From positions 198,687-262,686 of the forward strand of contig CAWUVH010000007.1 in assembly GCA_963925895.1 (NCBI GenBank): a stretch of 64,000 nt of DNA, in the 5' to 3' direction. The notes below the pieces were generated by a model. That model made no database searches and was not told the origin of the DNA. It saw only the letters and a list, made by a program, of their open reading frames with translations. Positions 48,201 to 56,849 of this stretch are shown here, in pieces (the first letter of the stretch is position 1; the number at the start of each line of letters is the position of its first letter). The DNA is from Eutrophovita sp913057845. Lineage in GTDB: Bacteria; Pseudomonadota; Gammaproteobacteria; Burkholderiales; Eutrophovitaceae. The position numbers and the translations under genes are program-made.

Positions 48201-49408
48201 TGGAGCGTGATCGTCGTTTGCAGGAAGTCATCTCTGATTTGCAGATAGAGACGCAAGCTATCCGCTCAGGTTCTGAGCGCTCGCCAGCTCGCGAACACTC
48301 GGAGCCTCTGTATGCTACATCCAGTTTCGTATTCTCTGATGCTGCTTCAATGGCGGATGCATTCATCAATGAAAACGGACAGTCTATTTACGGTCGTGTG
48401 GACAATCCAACTGTCGATGTTTTCTGTAGGCGTTTAGCAATTCTTGAAGGTGGAGAAGCCTGTGAGGCGATGGCGTCGGGGATGGGAGCTATCTTGGCTA
48501 CCATGATGGCTCATTGTCAGGCGGGTGATCGTGTGGTGATGTCGAGTGGTGTATTTGGTGCCACTTTGACGCTCCTAAAAAAGTTTTTTGTCAAATATGG
48601 AGTAACACTAGATCTCGTCACGCCAACCGATTTAGATGCTTGGGCAGCAGCGCTTTCAAAGCCAGCGAAACTCGCTTATTGCGAAACACCGTCTAACCCA
48701 ATGATGGAGATTGTGGATATTGCTGGGGTGTCTCAGCTTTGTCGCTCAAATAGCACCATTTTCGTGGTTGATAATTGTCTCATGACGTCGGTGCTGCAAC
48801 GTCCTTTGCAATTCGGAGCGGATTTAGTGATTCATTCTGCGACTAAATATTTAGATGGTCAGGGGCGCGTGTTGGGCGGGGCAGTGGTTGGGTCGCATGA
48901 ATTGATTGCTCCTATCACACAATTTATTCGTTCTGGTGGAGTGACCATGAGTGCATTTAATGCATGGATCTTTCTGAAAGGTTTGGAGACACTCGATGTG
49001 CGTATGAAGGCACATTGTGCCCGCGCCATGGAGCTGGCGACGTGGCTTGAGGATCACCCAGCAGTGGCACGAGTCCATTACGCTGGATTACTCAGTCATC
49101 CGCAGGCAGATTTGATCACCAAGCAGATGCGTGCGGGTGGTGGGGTATTGAGTCTCGAGCTGAAACAGCTAGATCAAGAGATGGCGTGGAAGTTCTTAAA
49201 TGGGACCTGTATGATGTCTCTAACCGCCAACCTTGGAGACGTAAAGACAACCGTCTGTCATCCGGCGACTACGACTCATGGTCGGCTTGATTGGGCCGAC
49301 CGTCATTTAATGGGGATAGGAGAAAATCTCATTCGCATCTCGGTTGGATTGGAATCTGTCGAGGATATTAAAACAGACTGTGAACGGGGATTCCAGGCAC
49401 TTAGCTAG
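48197..49408 (+). CDS. metZ: O-succinylhomoserine sulfhydrylase
   Basis: A 403-residue PLP enzyme that forms homocysteine from O-succinylhomoserine and sulfide. TQAIRSGSERSPAREHSEPLYATSSFVF (in parts: TQAIRSG and EPLYATSSFVF) is the MetZ opening; YGRVDNPTVDVF and PLP lysine in HSATKYLDGQGRVLGG (about residue 218) follow. MetZ is preferred over cystathionine gamma-synthase by this opening and by its place with sulfide-producing genes. The start at 48197 has GGGGAG upstream; a frame starting at 48098 would overlap cbiX. The gene ends the sulfur operon. Confidence 0.92.
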   Translation: MMERDRRLQEVISDLQIETQAIRSGSERSPAREHSEPLYATSSFVFSDAASMADAFINENGQSIYGRVDNPTVDVFCRRLAILEGGEACEAMASGMGAILATMMAHCQAGDRVVMSSGVFGATLTLLKKFFVKYGVTLDLVTPTDLDAWAAALSKPAKLAYCETPSNPMMEIVDIAGVSQLCRSNSTIFVVDNCLMTSVLQRPLQFGADLVIHSATKYLDGQGRVLGGAVVGSHELIAPITQFIRSGGVTMSAFNAWIFLKGLETLDVRMKAHCARAMELATWLEDHPAVARVHYAGLLSHPQADLITKQMRAGGGVLSLELKQLDQEMAWKFLNGTCMMSLTANLGDVKTTVCHPATTTHGRLDWADRHLMGIGENLIRISVGLESVEDIKTDCERGFQALS

Positions 49409-49516
49409 TCAGTAGTCGATTATAAGTGTACGTCCTGAATTAATTAAGATAGGCCCATTGATGACTGAAACGTACGACAGAAAATTGGCCCTTTTACGGT
49501 CAAACCAGAGTTAATC

Positions 49517-50371
49517 ATGAGTGCACCAAGTGTTTCATTTGAATTCTTCCCACCTAAGACGGCTGAGGCTGAGGCAAGTCTCTGGCGCAGTGTGGAGCGA
49601 CTTGCGCCACTGAGTCCAGCATTTGTCTCAGTAACATACGGAGCGGATGGCTCCACACGAGAGCGAACGCATAAAGTAATTGAACGAATCCTCGCTGAAA
49701 CGACTCTTGAGGCGGTGCCGCACTTGACCTGCGTTGGCGCGTCCAAAGACGAGGTTAATGACCTTGCTGACAGTTATTGGCATCTGGGTATACGACATCT
49801 CGTTGCGCTTCGCGGTGACGCGGAAGGTGGAGCCGATGCAAACTATGTCCCGCATGACAATGGCTACGCTTATGCCTCTGACCTCGTGGAAGGATTGCTT
49901 GTGCGTCATCCGTTTGAATTAATCGTTGCTGCTTATCCAGAGACGCATCCGCAAGCGCTTTCAGCCGAAGCGGACTTGGAAAATTTACGACGCAAGGTGG
50001 ATGCCGGAGCCCGACGTGCTATCACGCAGTTCTTTTTTGATAACGCTGTATTTCTTAAATTTCGTGATCGGGTGGCTGCTGCTGGAATCGATGTTGAACT
50101 TATCCCGGGAATTTTGCCAGTGACCAATTACAAGACGCTAGCGCGGTTTGCTGACCAATGCGGCACGTCACTGCCGCAAAGTCTGTCAGATCTCTTTGTC
50201 GGACTCGATGATGACCCAACCACGCGACAACAGATCGCAGCGCATGTGGCTGTTTCCCAAGCTGAAACGCTCGGTCGCGAAGGCGTTCGCAATTTCCATT
50301 TCTACACGCTAAATCGGGCGGATCTCAGTTATACCGTATGCCACGCTCTTGGCGTTCGAGGAACAAAATGA
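49517..50371 (+). CDS. metF: Methylenetetrahydrofolate reductase
   Basis: A 284-residue FAD barrel enzyme that makes 5-methyltetrahydrofolate for MetH. FEFFPPKTAEAEA with its catalytic Glu (residue 8 region), SVTYGADGSTRERTH, LRGD, and GARRAITQFFFD are the family blocks, with the final YTLNRADLSYTVCHALG. The NADH-type short bacterial form. It is coupled to metH by an ATGA overlap. The 108-base spacer after metZ shows no obvious terminator, and a 17-codon frame ends just before the start. Confidence 0.94.
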   Translation: MSAPSVSFEFFPPKTAEAEASLWRSVERLAPLSPAFVSVTYGADGSTRERTHKVIERILAETTLEAVPHLTCVGASKDEVNDLADSYWHLGIRHLVALRGDAEGGADANYVPHDNGYAYASDLVEGLLVRHPFELIVAAYPETHPQALSAEADLENLRRKVDAGARRAITQFFFDNAVFLKFRDRVAAAGIDVELIPGILPVTNYKTLARFADQCGTSLPQSLSDLFVGLDDDPTTRQQIAAHVAVSQAETLGREGVRNFHFYTLNRADLSYTVCHALGVRGTK

Positions 50372-53300
50372 ATCGGGAACAACGCATCCAGTGGCTGCTC
50401 GACACCTTGCCTCACGAGATAGTGATTCTCGATGGTGGTATGGGCACTATGATTCAGCGAGCGGAATTGAGTGAACGTGATTATCGTGGAACACGGTTTG
50501 CTGATTATGAGCGAGACTTAAAAGGTAACAACGATCTCTTGACGCTGACTCAGCCTGAATTGATTACGTCGATACAGCGTGCCTATGTCGAGGCAGGCGC
50601 GAGCATAATTGAGACGAATACGTTCAATTCTAATACGCCTTCCATGGCTGACTATGGGATGGAAGCTCTTGTCTATGAACTAAACCTTGAGTCCGCCAGA
50701 CTGGCACGAGCGGTCGCAGATGAGGTTGATCGTGCTGTGCTGGTGGCCGGGGTGCTGGGCCCTACCAATCGAACCTGTTCACTTAGTCCTGATGTAAACG
50801 ATCCGGGAGCGCGCAATATCACGTACGCGCAATTAGTTGACACTTATGCCGAAGCAACCCGCGCCCTCTTGGAAGGCGGTGCTGATTTGATTTTAGTGGA
50901 AACTATTTTTGATACTTTGAACGCGAAAGCAGCTCTGTATGCAATTGATGTGGTGGCTGAGGAGACTGGGATCCCGATTAAGATCATGATTTCTGGCACC
51001 ATCACCGATGCATCAGGCCGTACGTTATCGGGACAAACGACCGAAGCTTTTTGGTTTGCTGTGCGGCACGCAAAGCCCTTATCAATTGGCTTGAACTGTG
51101 CGCTTGGCCCCAAGGAACTACGTCAATTTTTAGCAGATTTATCCCGCGTATCAGATACTTTTGTGTCCGCTTACCCTAATGCGGGGCTGCCCAACCAGTT
51201 TGGTGAGTACGATCTAGAAGCCGAAGAGATGGCGGATATTGTGGCGGAGTTCGCACAGAGTGGTTTGGTTAACATCATTGGTGGATGTTGCGGGACGTCG
51301 CCTGAGCATATTCGACTCATCGCTGAAAAAGTACGAGGATGCGCACCACGCAAGGTTCCGACGTTTAATTCGGTGATGCGTCTAAGCGGGTTAGAACCCT
51401 TCATAGCTGATGCCACTACTGGTTTTGTCAATATCGGTGAGCGCACAAACGTGACTGGTTCCGCCATGTTCAAGCGATTGATCCTCAATAATCAGTTCGA
51501 TGAAGCGTTGGCGGTGGCGCGTCAGCAGGTGGAGAACGGCGCACAGATTATTGATATCAATATGGATGAGGGCATGCTCGATTCGAAATCGGCGATGGTG
51601 ACCTTCCTGAATCTAATCGCATCGGAGCCTGATATTTCTCGTGTACCAGTGATGATCGATTCCTCAAAATGGGAGGTGCTCGAGGCGGGCATGCGATGTG
51701 TACAGGGTAAAGGCATCATCAACTCGATTTCATTAAAAGAGGGTGAGGCACAGTTTTTGGAGCAGGCCAAAAAAATTCGTCGCTATGGTTTTGCGGTGGT
51801 TGTGATGGCTTTTGATGAGCAGGGTCAGGCAGATACGCAAACGCGAAAGCGAGAAATTTGCCAACGCTCTTATCAACTTTTGACCGAAACTTTGGATTTT
51901 CCTCCTGAGGACATCGTATTTGACCCAAACGTATTTGCTGTTGCAACAGGCATCGAAGAACATAATGGTTATGCTCAGGACTTTATTGCCGCCTGTCGCG
52001 ACATCACTAAGTATTGCCCACACAGCTTAATCTCGGGTGGCATTTCAAATGTATCGTTCTCGTTCCGTGGAAACGATCCTGTGCGCGAGGTAATGCATTC
52101 TGTGTTTTTGTACCACGCAATTCGTGCAGGTTTGTCGATGGGGATCGTTAATGCGGGTCAACTAGCGATTTACGAGGACATTGATATTGAGTTGCGCGAG
52201 TTAGTGGAAGATGTGATTCTCAATCGTCGGGAAGATTCGACTGATCGATTGGTTGATGCTGCGCCACGATTCATAATGAATAAGGATATTGAAGAGGAAG
52301 TAGTAGCCGAATGGCGCATTAAGCCTTGCGAGGACCGCCTTGCTTATGCTCTGGTGAAAGGGATTGATACATACGTGGTTGCAGACACGGAAGAGGCGAG
52401 ACTTAAGGCGGTTCGACCGTTACATGTGATCGAAGGCCCTTTGATGGACGGAATGAATACGGTTGGCGATCTATTCGGTGCTGGGAAGATGTTTTTGCCG
52501 CAGGTGGTTAAGTCCGCACGCGTGATGAAGAAGGCCGTAGCCCACCTAATTCCTTTTATTGAAGCGGAAAAAGAGGCTGCTGGCGACACAAGTCGAGAGC
52601 ATGGCGTCATCATCATGGCTACAGTTAAGGGAGACGTGCATGACATTGGTAAAAACATTGTGGGCGTCGTTTTGCAGTGTAATAACTTTAAAGTGATTGA
52701 TCTTGGCGTCATGGTGCCTGCTCAGAAGATTTTAGACGCGGCGCGTGAACATAACGCAGATATCATCGGCTTGTCTGGGCTCATCACGCCCTCGCTTGAT
52801 GAGATGGTAACAGTCGCCGCCGAGATGGAGCGTCAAGGTTTTACCATCCCCATTTTGATTGGTGGTGCAACCACCAGTCCCGCACATACGTCTGTCAAAA
52901 TTGATCCGGCTTATTCAAAAACTGTTCTCTACGTCAAAGATGCTAGCCGCGCAGTAGGTGTAGCTTCAAAGTTGTTAGGTGATGACCGTGCCGCGTTTCA
53001 TGCGGAAATTGAAGTCGATCATGATGTCAAACGGCGTGCCCATGCAGGTCGCGTGCCAAAGAAACTATTATCCATCAGTGACGCGAATGACCGGGCTGAT
53101 CGATTAATATTCGATAGGTCAACCGTGGTGCTGCCAAAGGTTCTGGGCCGACAGATTTTGAAGGACTATCCACTTGAATCTTTAGTCGAAACGATTGATT
53201 GGATGCCATTTTTTAATGCGTGGGAGTTCAGTGGTAAGTTTCCCGACATTTTGAACGACCCTAGGAAAGGTCCTGAAGCACGTAAGCTCTTCGATGATGC

Positions 53301-54039
53301 TCAAGCGATGTTGAAACAAATCGTTGATGAAAAATGGCTTAAAGCGAACGCTGTATTCGGCTGTTTTCCTGCGTACTCGGAGGGTAACAGTATCGTGATA
53401 CTTGACCCTAAAGACCCTACTAGGGAAATCGCGAGAACGCATTGGTTGCGACAACAGCGACCGATGCCTGACGGTAAGGCACAATTGTGTTTGTCCGATT
53501 TCATTGCCCCGAAAGATTCTGGGATGCTCGATTACATCGGTGCTTTTGCTGTGACCACTGGTCATGGAATCGATGCACATGTTGAACGTTTTGAAGCGGA
53601 TCATGACGATTATCGAGCCATTATGCTGAAGATTCTTGCTGATCGATTCGCGGAGAGCTTTGCCGAGCATTTACACAGTCGGGTGCGGACAGAGTTTTGG
53701 GCATATGCAGCTGATGAGCAGACGAGTAACGAAGATCTGATTCGTGAGCGTTATCGCGGTATCCGTCCTGCTCCGGGCTATCCGGCGTGCCCCGATCATC
53801 GTGAGAAGCGAACGCTCTGGGACTTTTTGGAGGTTGAAGAGGCTACAGGGATTTCCTTAACGGAAAGTCTCGCCATGTGGCCGACATCCTCGGTGAGTGG
53901 CTTTTACTTTGCCCATCCTGATGCACGATATTTCATGCTTGGAAGGATCGGAAAAGATCAATTATCTACATATAGTCAATTGCGCGGAGAAGACGAGCAG
54001 GAAAATTCCCGTTGGCTTGCCCCTGTTCTTGGGTATTAG
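50368..54039 (+). CDS. metH: Cobalamin-dependent methionine synthase, full length
   Basis: A 1223-residue four-module enzyme. Module 1 (about 1-330) is the homocysteine domain with zinc ligands Cys244 (GLNCALGP), Cys307 and Cys308 (GGCCGTSP). Module 2 (about 345-620) binds methyltetrahydrofolate (NIGERTNVTGS, ISGGISNVSFSFRG). The cap and B12 module (about 640-880) has DVHDIGKNIV with the cobalt ligand His758. The activation domain (about 900-1223) has RERYRGIRPAPGYPACPDH. The start at 50368 overlaps the metF stop; a reading starting 30 bases earlier is unlikely. B12 is therefore required or imported. Confidence 0.96.
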   Translation: MNREQRIQWLLDTLPHEIVILDGGMGTMIQRAELSERDYRGTRFADYERDLKGNNDLLTLTQPELITSIQRAYVEAGASIIETNTFNSNTPSMADYGMEALVYELNLESARLARAVADEVDRAVLVAGVLGPTNRTCSLSPDVNDPGARNITYAQLVDTYAEATRALLEGGADLILVETIFDTLNAKAALYAIDVVAEETGIPIKIMISGTITDASGRTLSGQTTEAFWFAVRHAKPLSIGLNCALGPKELRQFLADLSRVSDTFVSAYPNAGLPNQFGEYDLEAEEMADIVAEFAQSGLVNIIGGCCGTSPEHIRLIAEKVRGCAPRKVPTFNSVMRLSGLEPFIADATTGFVNIGERTNVTGSAMFKRLILNNQFDEALAVARQQVENGAQIIDINMDEGMLDSKSAMVTFLNLIASEPDISRVPVMIDSSKWEVLEAGMRCVQGKGIINSISLKEGEAQFLEQAKKIRRYGFAVVVMAFDEQGQADTQTRKREICQRSYQLLTETLDFPPEDIVFDPNVFAVATGIEEHNGYAQDFIAACRDITKYCPHSLISGGISNVSFSFRGNDPVREVMHSVFLYHAIRAGLSMGIVNAGQLAIYEDIDIELRELVEDVILNRREDSTDRLVDAAPRFIMNKDIEEEVVAEWRIKPCEDRLAYALVKGIDTYVVADTEEARLKAVRPLHVIEGPLMDGMNTVGDLFGAGKMFLPQVVKSARVMKKAVAHLIPFIEAEKEAAGDTSREHGVIIMATVKGDVHDIGKNIVGVVLQCNNFKVIDLGVMVPAQKILDAAREHNADIIGLSGLITPSLDEMVTVAAEMERQGFTIPILIGGATTSPAHTSVKIDPAYSKTVLYVKDASRAVGVASKLLGDDRAAFHAEIEVDHDVKRRAHAGRVPKKLLSISDANDRADRLIFDRSTVVLPKVLGRQILKDYPLESLVETIDWMPFFNAWEFSGKFPDILNDPRKGPEARKLFDDAQAMLKQIVDEKWLKANAVFGCFPAYSEGNSIVILDPKDPTREIARTHWLRQQRPMPDGKAQLCLSDFIAPKDSGMLDYIGAFAVTTGHGIDAHVERFEADHDDYRAIMLKILADRFAESFAEHLHSRVRTEFWAYAADEQTSNEDLIRERYRGIRPAPGYPACPDHREKRTLWDFLEVEEATGISLTESLAMWPTSSVSGFYFAHPDARYFMLGRIGKDQLSTYSQLRGEDEQENSRWLAPVLGY

Positions 54040-54210
54040 TTAGATCGTTCTCGCGTCTAACACGCACATCTAGTCTCACGCTCAATTCTAATTTTTTTGG
54101 TGGTCGCGGATAGCTAATGCTAGTCGTGTAGCATCAAGGCTTAGGTTGTGGCGTTGCTAGACAGCATGAATAATTATATTGTTTAGGTTTTTTAGTAATG
54201 GAACCTGTTT

Positions 54211-54624
54211 ATGCATCTCAAGGAAAAGTTGGTTAAAGAGTTCAATGAAGGATTACCTTTCCATCGTTGGCTAGGTATTGAGGTGGTTGGTGTAGAAATA
54301 GGATCAGTAGAGACACAGATAAATTGGCGCGAAGAATTTGGGCATTACCCAGGTTATCTCCATGCGGGGTTAGTTGGGACTTTGATTGAAACCGCCTGCG
54401 GTTTCTCTGGATTGACGGTTACCGATGAAAAACATGTTGCCACAAGCTTCTCTGTGAATTTTTTGCGACCAGCTGTTGGCGATATATTTCTGGCTCGGGC
54501 TCAGGTTACCAAATCGGGAAGACTGCAAATTTTCACAAGATGTGATCTATTTGTCGTGAGTGGAGGGAAGGAGAGATTGGTGGCAAATGGTGAAACGATA
54601 TTTTGTGTTTTACCAGAAGCATAG
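54211..54624 (+). CDS. PaaI-family hotdog thioesterase
   Basis: A 137-residue single hotdog-fold protein. LPFHRWLGIEVVGVEIG at the start and HYPGYLHAGLVGTLIETACG (about residues 46-65), with the conserved His-Ala-Gly and the catalytic acid region, followed by ATSFSVNFLRPAVGD, fit the PaaI/YigI-type acyl-CoA thioesterases. Substrate unknown. It is transcribed alone, 170 bases after metH, and is followed 80 bases later by a small secreted protein gene. Confidence 0.85.
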   Translation: MHLKEKLVKEFNEGLPFHRWLGIEVVGVEIGSVETQINWREEFGHYPGYLHAGLVGTLIETACGFSGLTVTDEKHVATSFSVNFLRPAVGDIFLARAQVTKSGRLQIFTRCDLFVVSGGKERLVANGETIFCVLPEA

Positions 54625-54703
54625 CCTGAGGACTAGATATCAGTTGTTTATGGTGACAGCTGGTCTCTTACTCCACGCAATTTTCTAGCAAAACGGAAAA
54701 ACA

Positions 54704-55093
54704 ATGTCATTGGTAAAGAGTGTACTCAAGGTGATTATATTGATGGCTGGCTTAGGTTCGCATGCAGTTAACGGTGAGGAGTGGACTCCCATTCAGGGTG
54801 AGTCAGATAGAGAAAAAGTCTACTACGATTCGGATTCCATTGAGATCGGTGATGGTAGATTATTCGTTTGGACTATGGTTGATTTTTCGGCGCAACAAAT
54901 GGGGGTTCTTTCTAGGAAGAATTTTGTTCAGGTCGATTGTGAGCATAAGCGCTATCAAACTCTCGTGCAGATCTTGTACGAGGGAGCATTTGGCAGCGGG
55001 ACTTCCTATAAGACCGATATCGTCTCAGGTGTTATGGCTCCGGCCTCATCTAATCCAGTCATAGCTAGTGTGATGGATAATTTGTGCGGTTAA
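54704..55093 (+). CDS. Secreted surface-adhesin E-like protein
   Basis: A 129-residue protein with a signal peptide ending about SHAVNG and one domain of the surface-adhesin E family: EWTPIQGESDREKVYYDSDSIE, VWTMVDFSAQQ, VQVDCEHKRYQTLVQILYEG. The Haemophilus namesake binds host matrix, but in environmental bacteria the role is unknown. The protein at 32578 shares this layout. Transcribed alone. Confidence 0.75.
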   Translation: MSLVKSVLKVIILMAGLGSHAVNGEEWTPIQGESDREKVYYDSDSIEIGDGRLFVWTMVDFSAQQMGVLSRKNFVQVDCEHKRYQTLVQILYEGAFGSGTSYKTDIVSGVMAPASSNPVIASVMDNLCG

Positions 55094-55522
55094 GTTTGGT
55101 CTAACACCTCCGAATCTAAAATTAGTCAGTGCGCAGTGGGCATATTGGGCTTAGGCGTCATAGGAAGACCTAGTCAATTGGAATAAACTCATATTAGTCT
55201 CTATTTTTCGCTAAGCGGTGGTGAAAATAAACACGCTTAAATGAAGTCGTCTAGAAGTTGTGCGCTATGCAAGGGATCCAGTCGGTAACGCTCCGCCAGC
55301 GTGGCATTATGACGGCTCGCGATGAGCCTCTCTTATCGATGACTTTGGATTTAGTATCCAATGCCCCCCTTTACCTTAACAAGCGGAGTTGCTGTTTATC
55401 GAGCGAAGAGGCCGTATGCAGGCGTCTTTTTGCTGTTTCATCACTTGAGTATATTTTGAATGGCATGTTGCAAACTTAACAGAAATACATTGTTAAGACT
55501 CTGATTATTATAAAAAATATAT

Positions 55523-55588
55523 ATTTAAATGAAAGGTAATTGAGCTTTTCCCAAATCGGTTGAAGTTCACCCGTCGGTTCATTTAAAT
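55523..55588. repeat. 11-bp inverted repeat upstream of ectR
   Basis: ATTTAAATGAA at 55523-55533 and its exact complement TTCATTTAAAT at 55578-55588 are 44 bases apart. The second arm overlaps the left half of the next inverted repeat. Confidence 0.6.
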
Positions 55589-55608
55589 CATTCGTGCTAG
55601 AATGATTT
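55585..55608. promoter_or_regulatory. Candidate operator 1 for the ectoine regulator
   Basis: Perfect 9-bp arms AAATCATTC and GAATGATTT around a 6-base centre GTGCTA, about 73 bases upstream of the ectR ATG. A MarR-type homodimer would suit such a site. Confidence 0.5.
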
Positions 55609-55636
55609 GAGTAATAATAATTAGTACGCAAAAAAT

Positions 55637-55654
55637 TTGATCAAAACTGATCAA
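55637..55654. promoter_or_regulatory. Candidate operator 2 for the ectoine regulator
   Basis: Perfect 7-bp arms TTGATCA and TGATCAA separated by AAAC, 26 bases before the ectR ATG, between the likely promoter and the start codon, where a bound repressor would block transcription. Confidence 0.5.
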
Positions 55655-55680
55655 GTAAAAGTCCAAAAAGGTCATGGAAG

Positions 55681-56283
55681 ATGCCAAGTTCAAGTAATTG
55701 GAAAAAAATAAACGAAAATTTAGAGCAGCCCGAAGATAAAGCTGAGATGAATCGCCCAATGCGGCTCGATCCGCTTATCCCTGACAATGTTGAGTTGCGT
55801 GTCTTGAGTGCTATAAGAAAGATTATTAGGGCTGTAGATTTATATTCGAGGGAGTTGAAAAGTAAATCGCGAGTCACTACGCCACAATTGATATGTTTAA
55901 TGGCAATTGTCAAAAGTGGTCCGATGACGGCTACCACCATAAGCCGGGAGGTATTTCTTAGCCCAAGTACTATTGTTGGAATCTTAGATCGCCTTGAGCA
56001 AAAAGGTCTTGTAAGTAGGGAGCGTTCTGAGAGAGATAGGCGGATTGTGACTGTCACTGCGACGAGCTCTGGATTTGATCTCGTGGCCCAATCGCCATCG
56101 CCCTTACAGGAAAGCCTAAAGACACGGTTACAGATTTTGCCGACTGAGGAGCAAGAGAGGATCGCCGAATCTTTGGAGCACGTCGTTGCATTGATGGAAG
56201 CGCATGACATTGATGGCGCTCCTATATTAGAGATTGGCTCAATAGTTAATAAATTGCCGGTTGAAGATAAGGAGCCTAATTAG
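55681..56283 (+). CDS. ectR: MarR-family regulator of the ectoine cluster
   Basis: A 200-residue winged-helix protein. The DNA-binding part runs from about residue 60 to 130: TTPQLICLMAIVKSGPMTATTISREVFLSPSTIVGILDRLEQKGLVSRE (in pieces), then the wing SERDRRIVTVTATSSG. The N-terminus is extended and charged. Its place as the first gene before ectA matches EctR1, the MarR-type repressor of ectoine genes in halophilic methylotrophs. It sits 2 bases before ectA, so it is co-transcribed and probably autoregulates through the inverted repeats upstream. Assignment rests on context plus family. Confidence 0.88.
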   Translation: MPSSSNWKKINENLEQPEDKAEMNRPMRLDPLIPDNVELRVLSAIRKIIRAVDLYSRELKSKSRVTTPQLICLMAIVKSGPMTATTISREVFLSPSTIVGILDRLEQKGLVSRERSERDRRIVTVTATSSGFDLVAQSPSPLQESLKTRLQILPTEEQERIAESLEHVVALMEAHDIDGAPILEIGSIVNKLPVEDKEPN

Positions 56284-56285
56284 TT

Positions 56286-56822
56286 TTGGCTTCTTCTGAA
56301 GCGGAAACTGCTGCCAGAAATGGCGAGTCTGGTATTGATGCGTTTGAATTGCGACAACCCACACTTAAGGATGGGGCCGCGCTAGCAAAATTGATTTTAG
56401 ATTGCCCGCCGTTAGATCCTAATTCTTCTTACTGTTACTTAATGCTTTGCGAATACTTTGGCCAGACTTGTGTGTTGGCGGAAAAAGCTGGAGTGCTCCG
56501 AGGAGCGGTTACTGGATATGTCGTACCTCAGCGGCCAAACGTTTTTTTCGTCTGGCAAGTGGCAGTTCATCCAGAGTCGCAGGGCTTAGGTCTTGGTAAA
56601 AGTATGCTGCAGTTTCTTTGGGATCGAGCAGCAAGCGGTGGAGCAACGGAGTTACAGACCACGGTGTCTCCGAGTAATGAGGCATCACTAGCGCTGTTCA
56701 AGTCATTTGCTGCAAGTAATGGATCTGGTTTTGAGAAGTCTGAGTTTATTAGATCGAGTTTGTTCGAGGCAGAAGAGCATGAAGATGAAGACCTCATATC
56801 GATCAAGTCACGCAGTAATTAA
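56286..56822 (+). CDS. ectA: L-2,4-diaminobutyrate N-acetyltransferase
   Basis: A 178-residue GNAT enzyme that acetylates diaminobutyrate in ectoine synthesis. The EctA fingerprint is present: LRQPTLKDGAALAKLILDCPPLDPNSSYCYLMLCEYF (in parts: LRQPTLKDGAALAKLI and PPLDPNSSYCYLMLC), then FVWQVAVHPESQGLGLGKSM as the acetyl-CoA loop (about residues 92-111). The TTG at 56286 is the only start codon between the upstream stop and the conserved region; AAGGAG lies 11 bases away, which may weaken initiation. Confidence 0.93.
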   Translation: MASSEAETAARNGESGIDAFELRQPTLKDGAALAKLILDCPPLDPNSSYCYLMLCEYFGQTCVLAEKAGVLRGAVTGYVVPQRPNVFFVWQVAVHPESQGLGLGKSMLQFLWDRAASGGATELQTTVSPSNEASLALFKSFAASNGSGFEKSEFIRSSLFEAEEHEDEDLISIKSRSN

Positions 56823-56849
56823 ATATTGTCTAAGAAAGAAAGGAATGTC

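Larger units (their letters stand above)
55094..55680. other. Long non-coding region ahead of the ectoine cluster
   Basis: 587 bases without a convincing gene; a 73-codon plus-strand frame at 55258 has no ribosome site and no recognisable sequence. The last 160 bases are AT-rich and contain three inverted repeats described separately, so this is probably the control region of ectR-ectABCD. The first 400 bases show nothing I can name. Confidence 0.6.

Noticed and set aside
49461..49514. A 17-codon frame ending 2 bases before metF
   Set aside because: Too short to judge and the spacing could be chance; noted because it might act as a leader peptide.
49409..49516. A cobalamin riboswitch ahead of metF-metH
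   Set aside because: The spacer is about 108 bases, too short for a full cobalamin riboswitch, and no B12 box is visible.
55258..55479. A 73-codon plus-strand frame in the ectoine upstream region
   Set aside because: No ribosome site, no signal peptide and no recognisable motif; the region looks non-coding.
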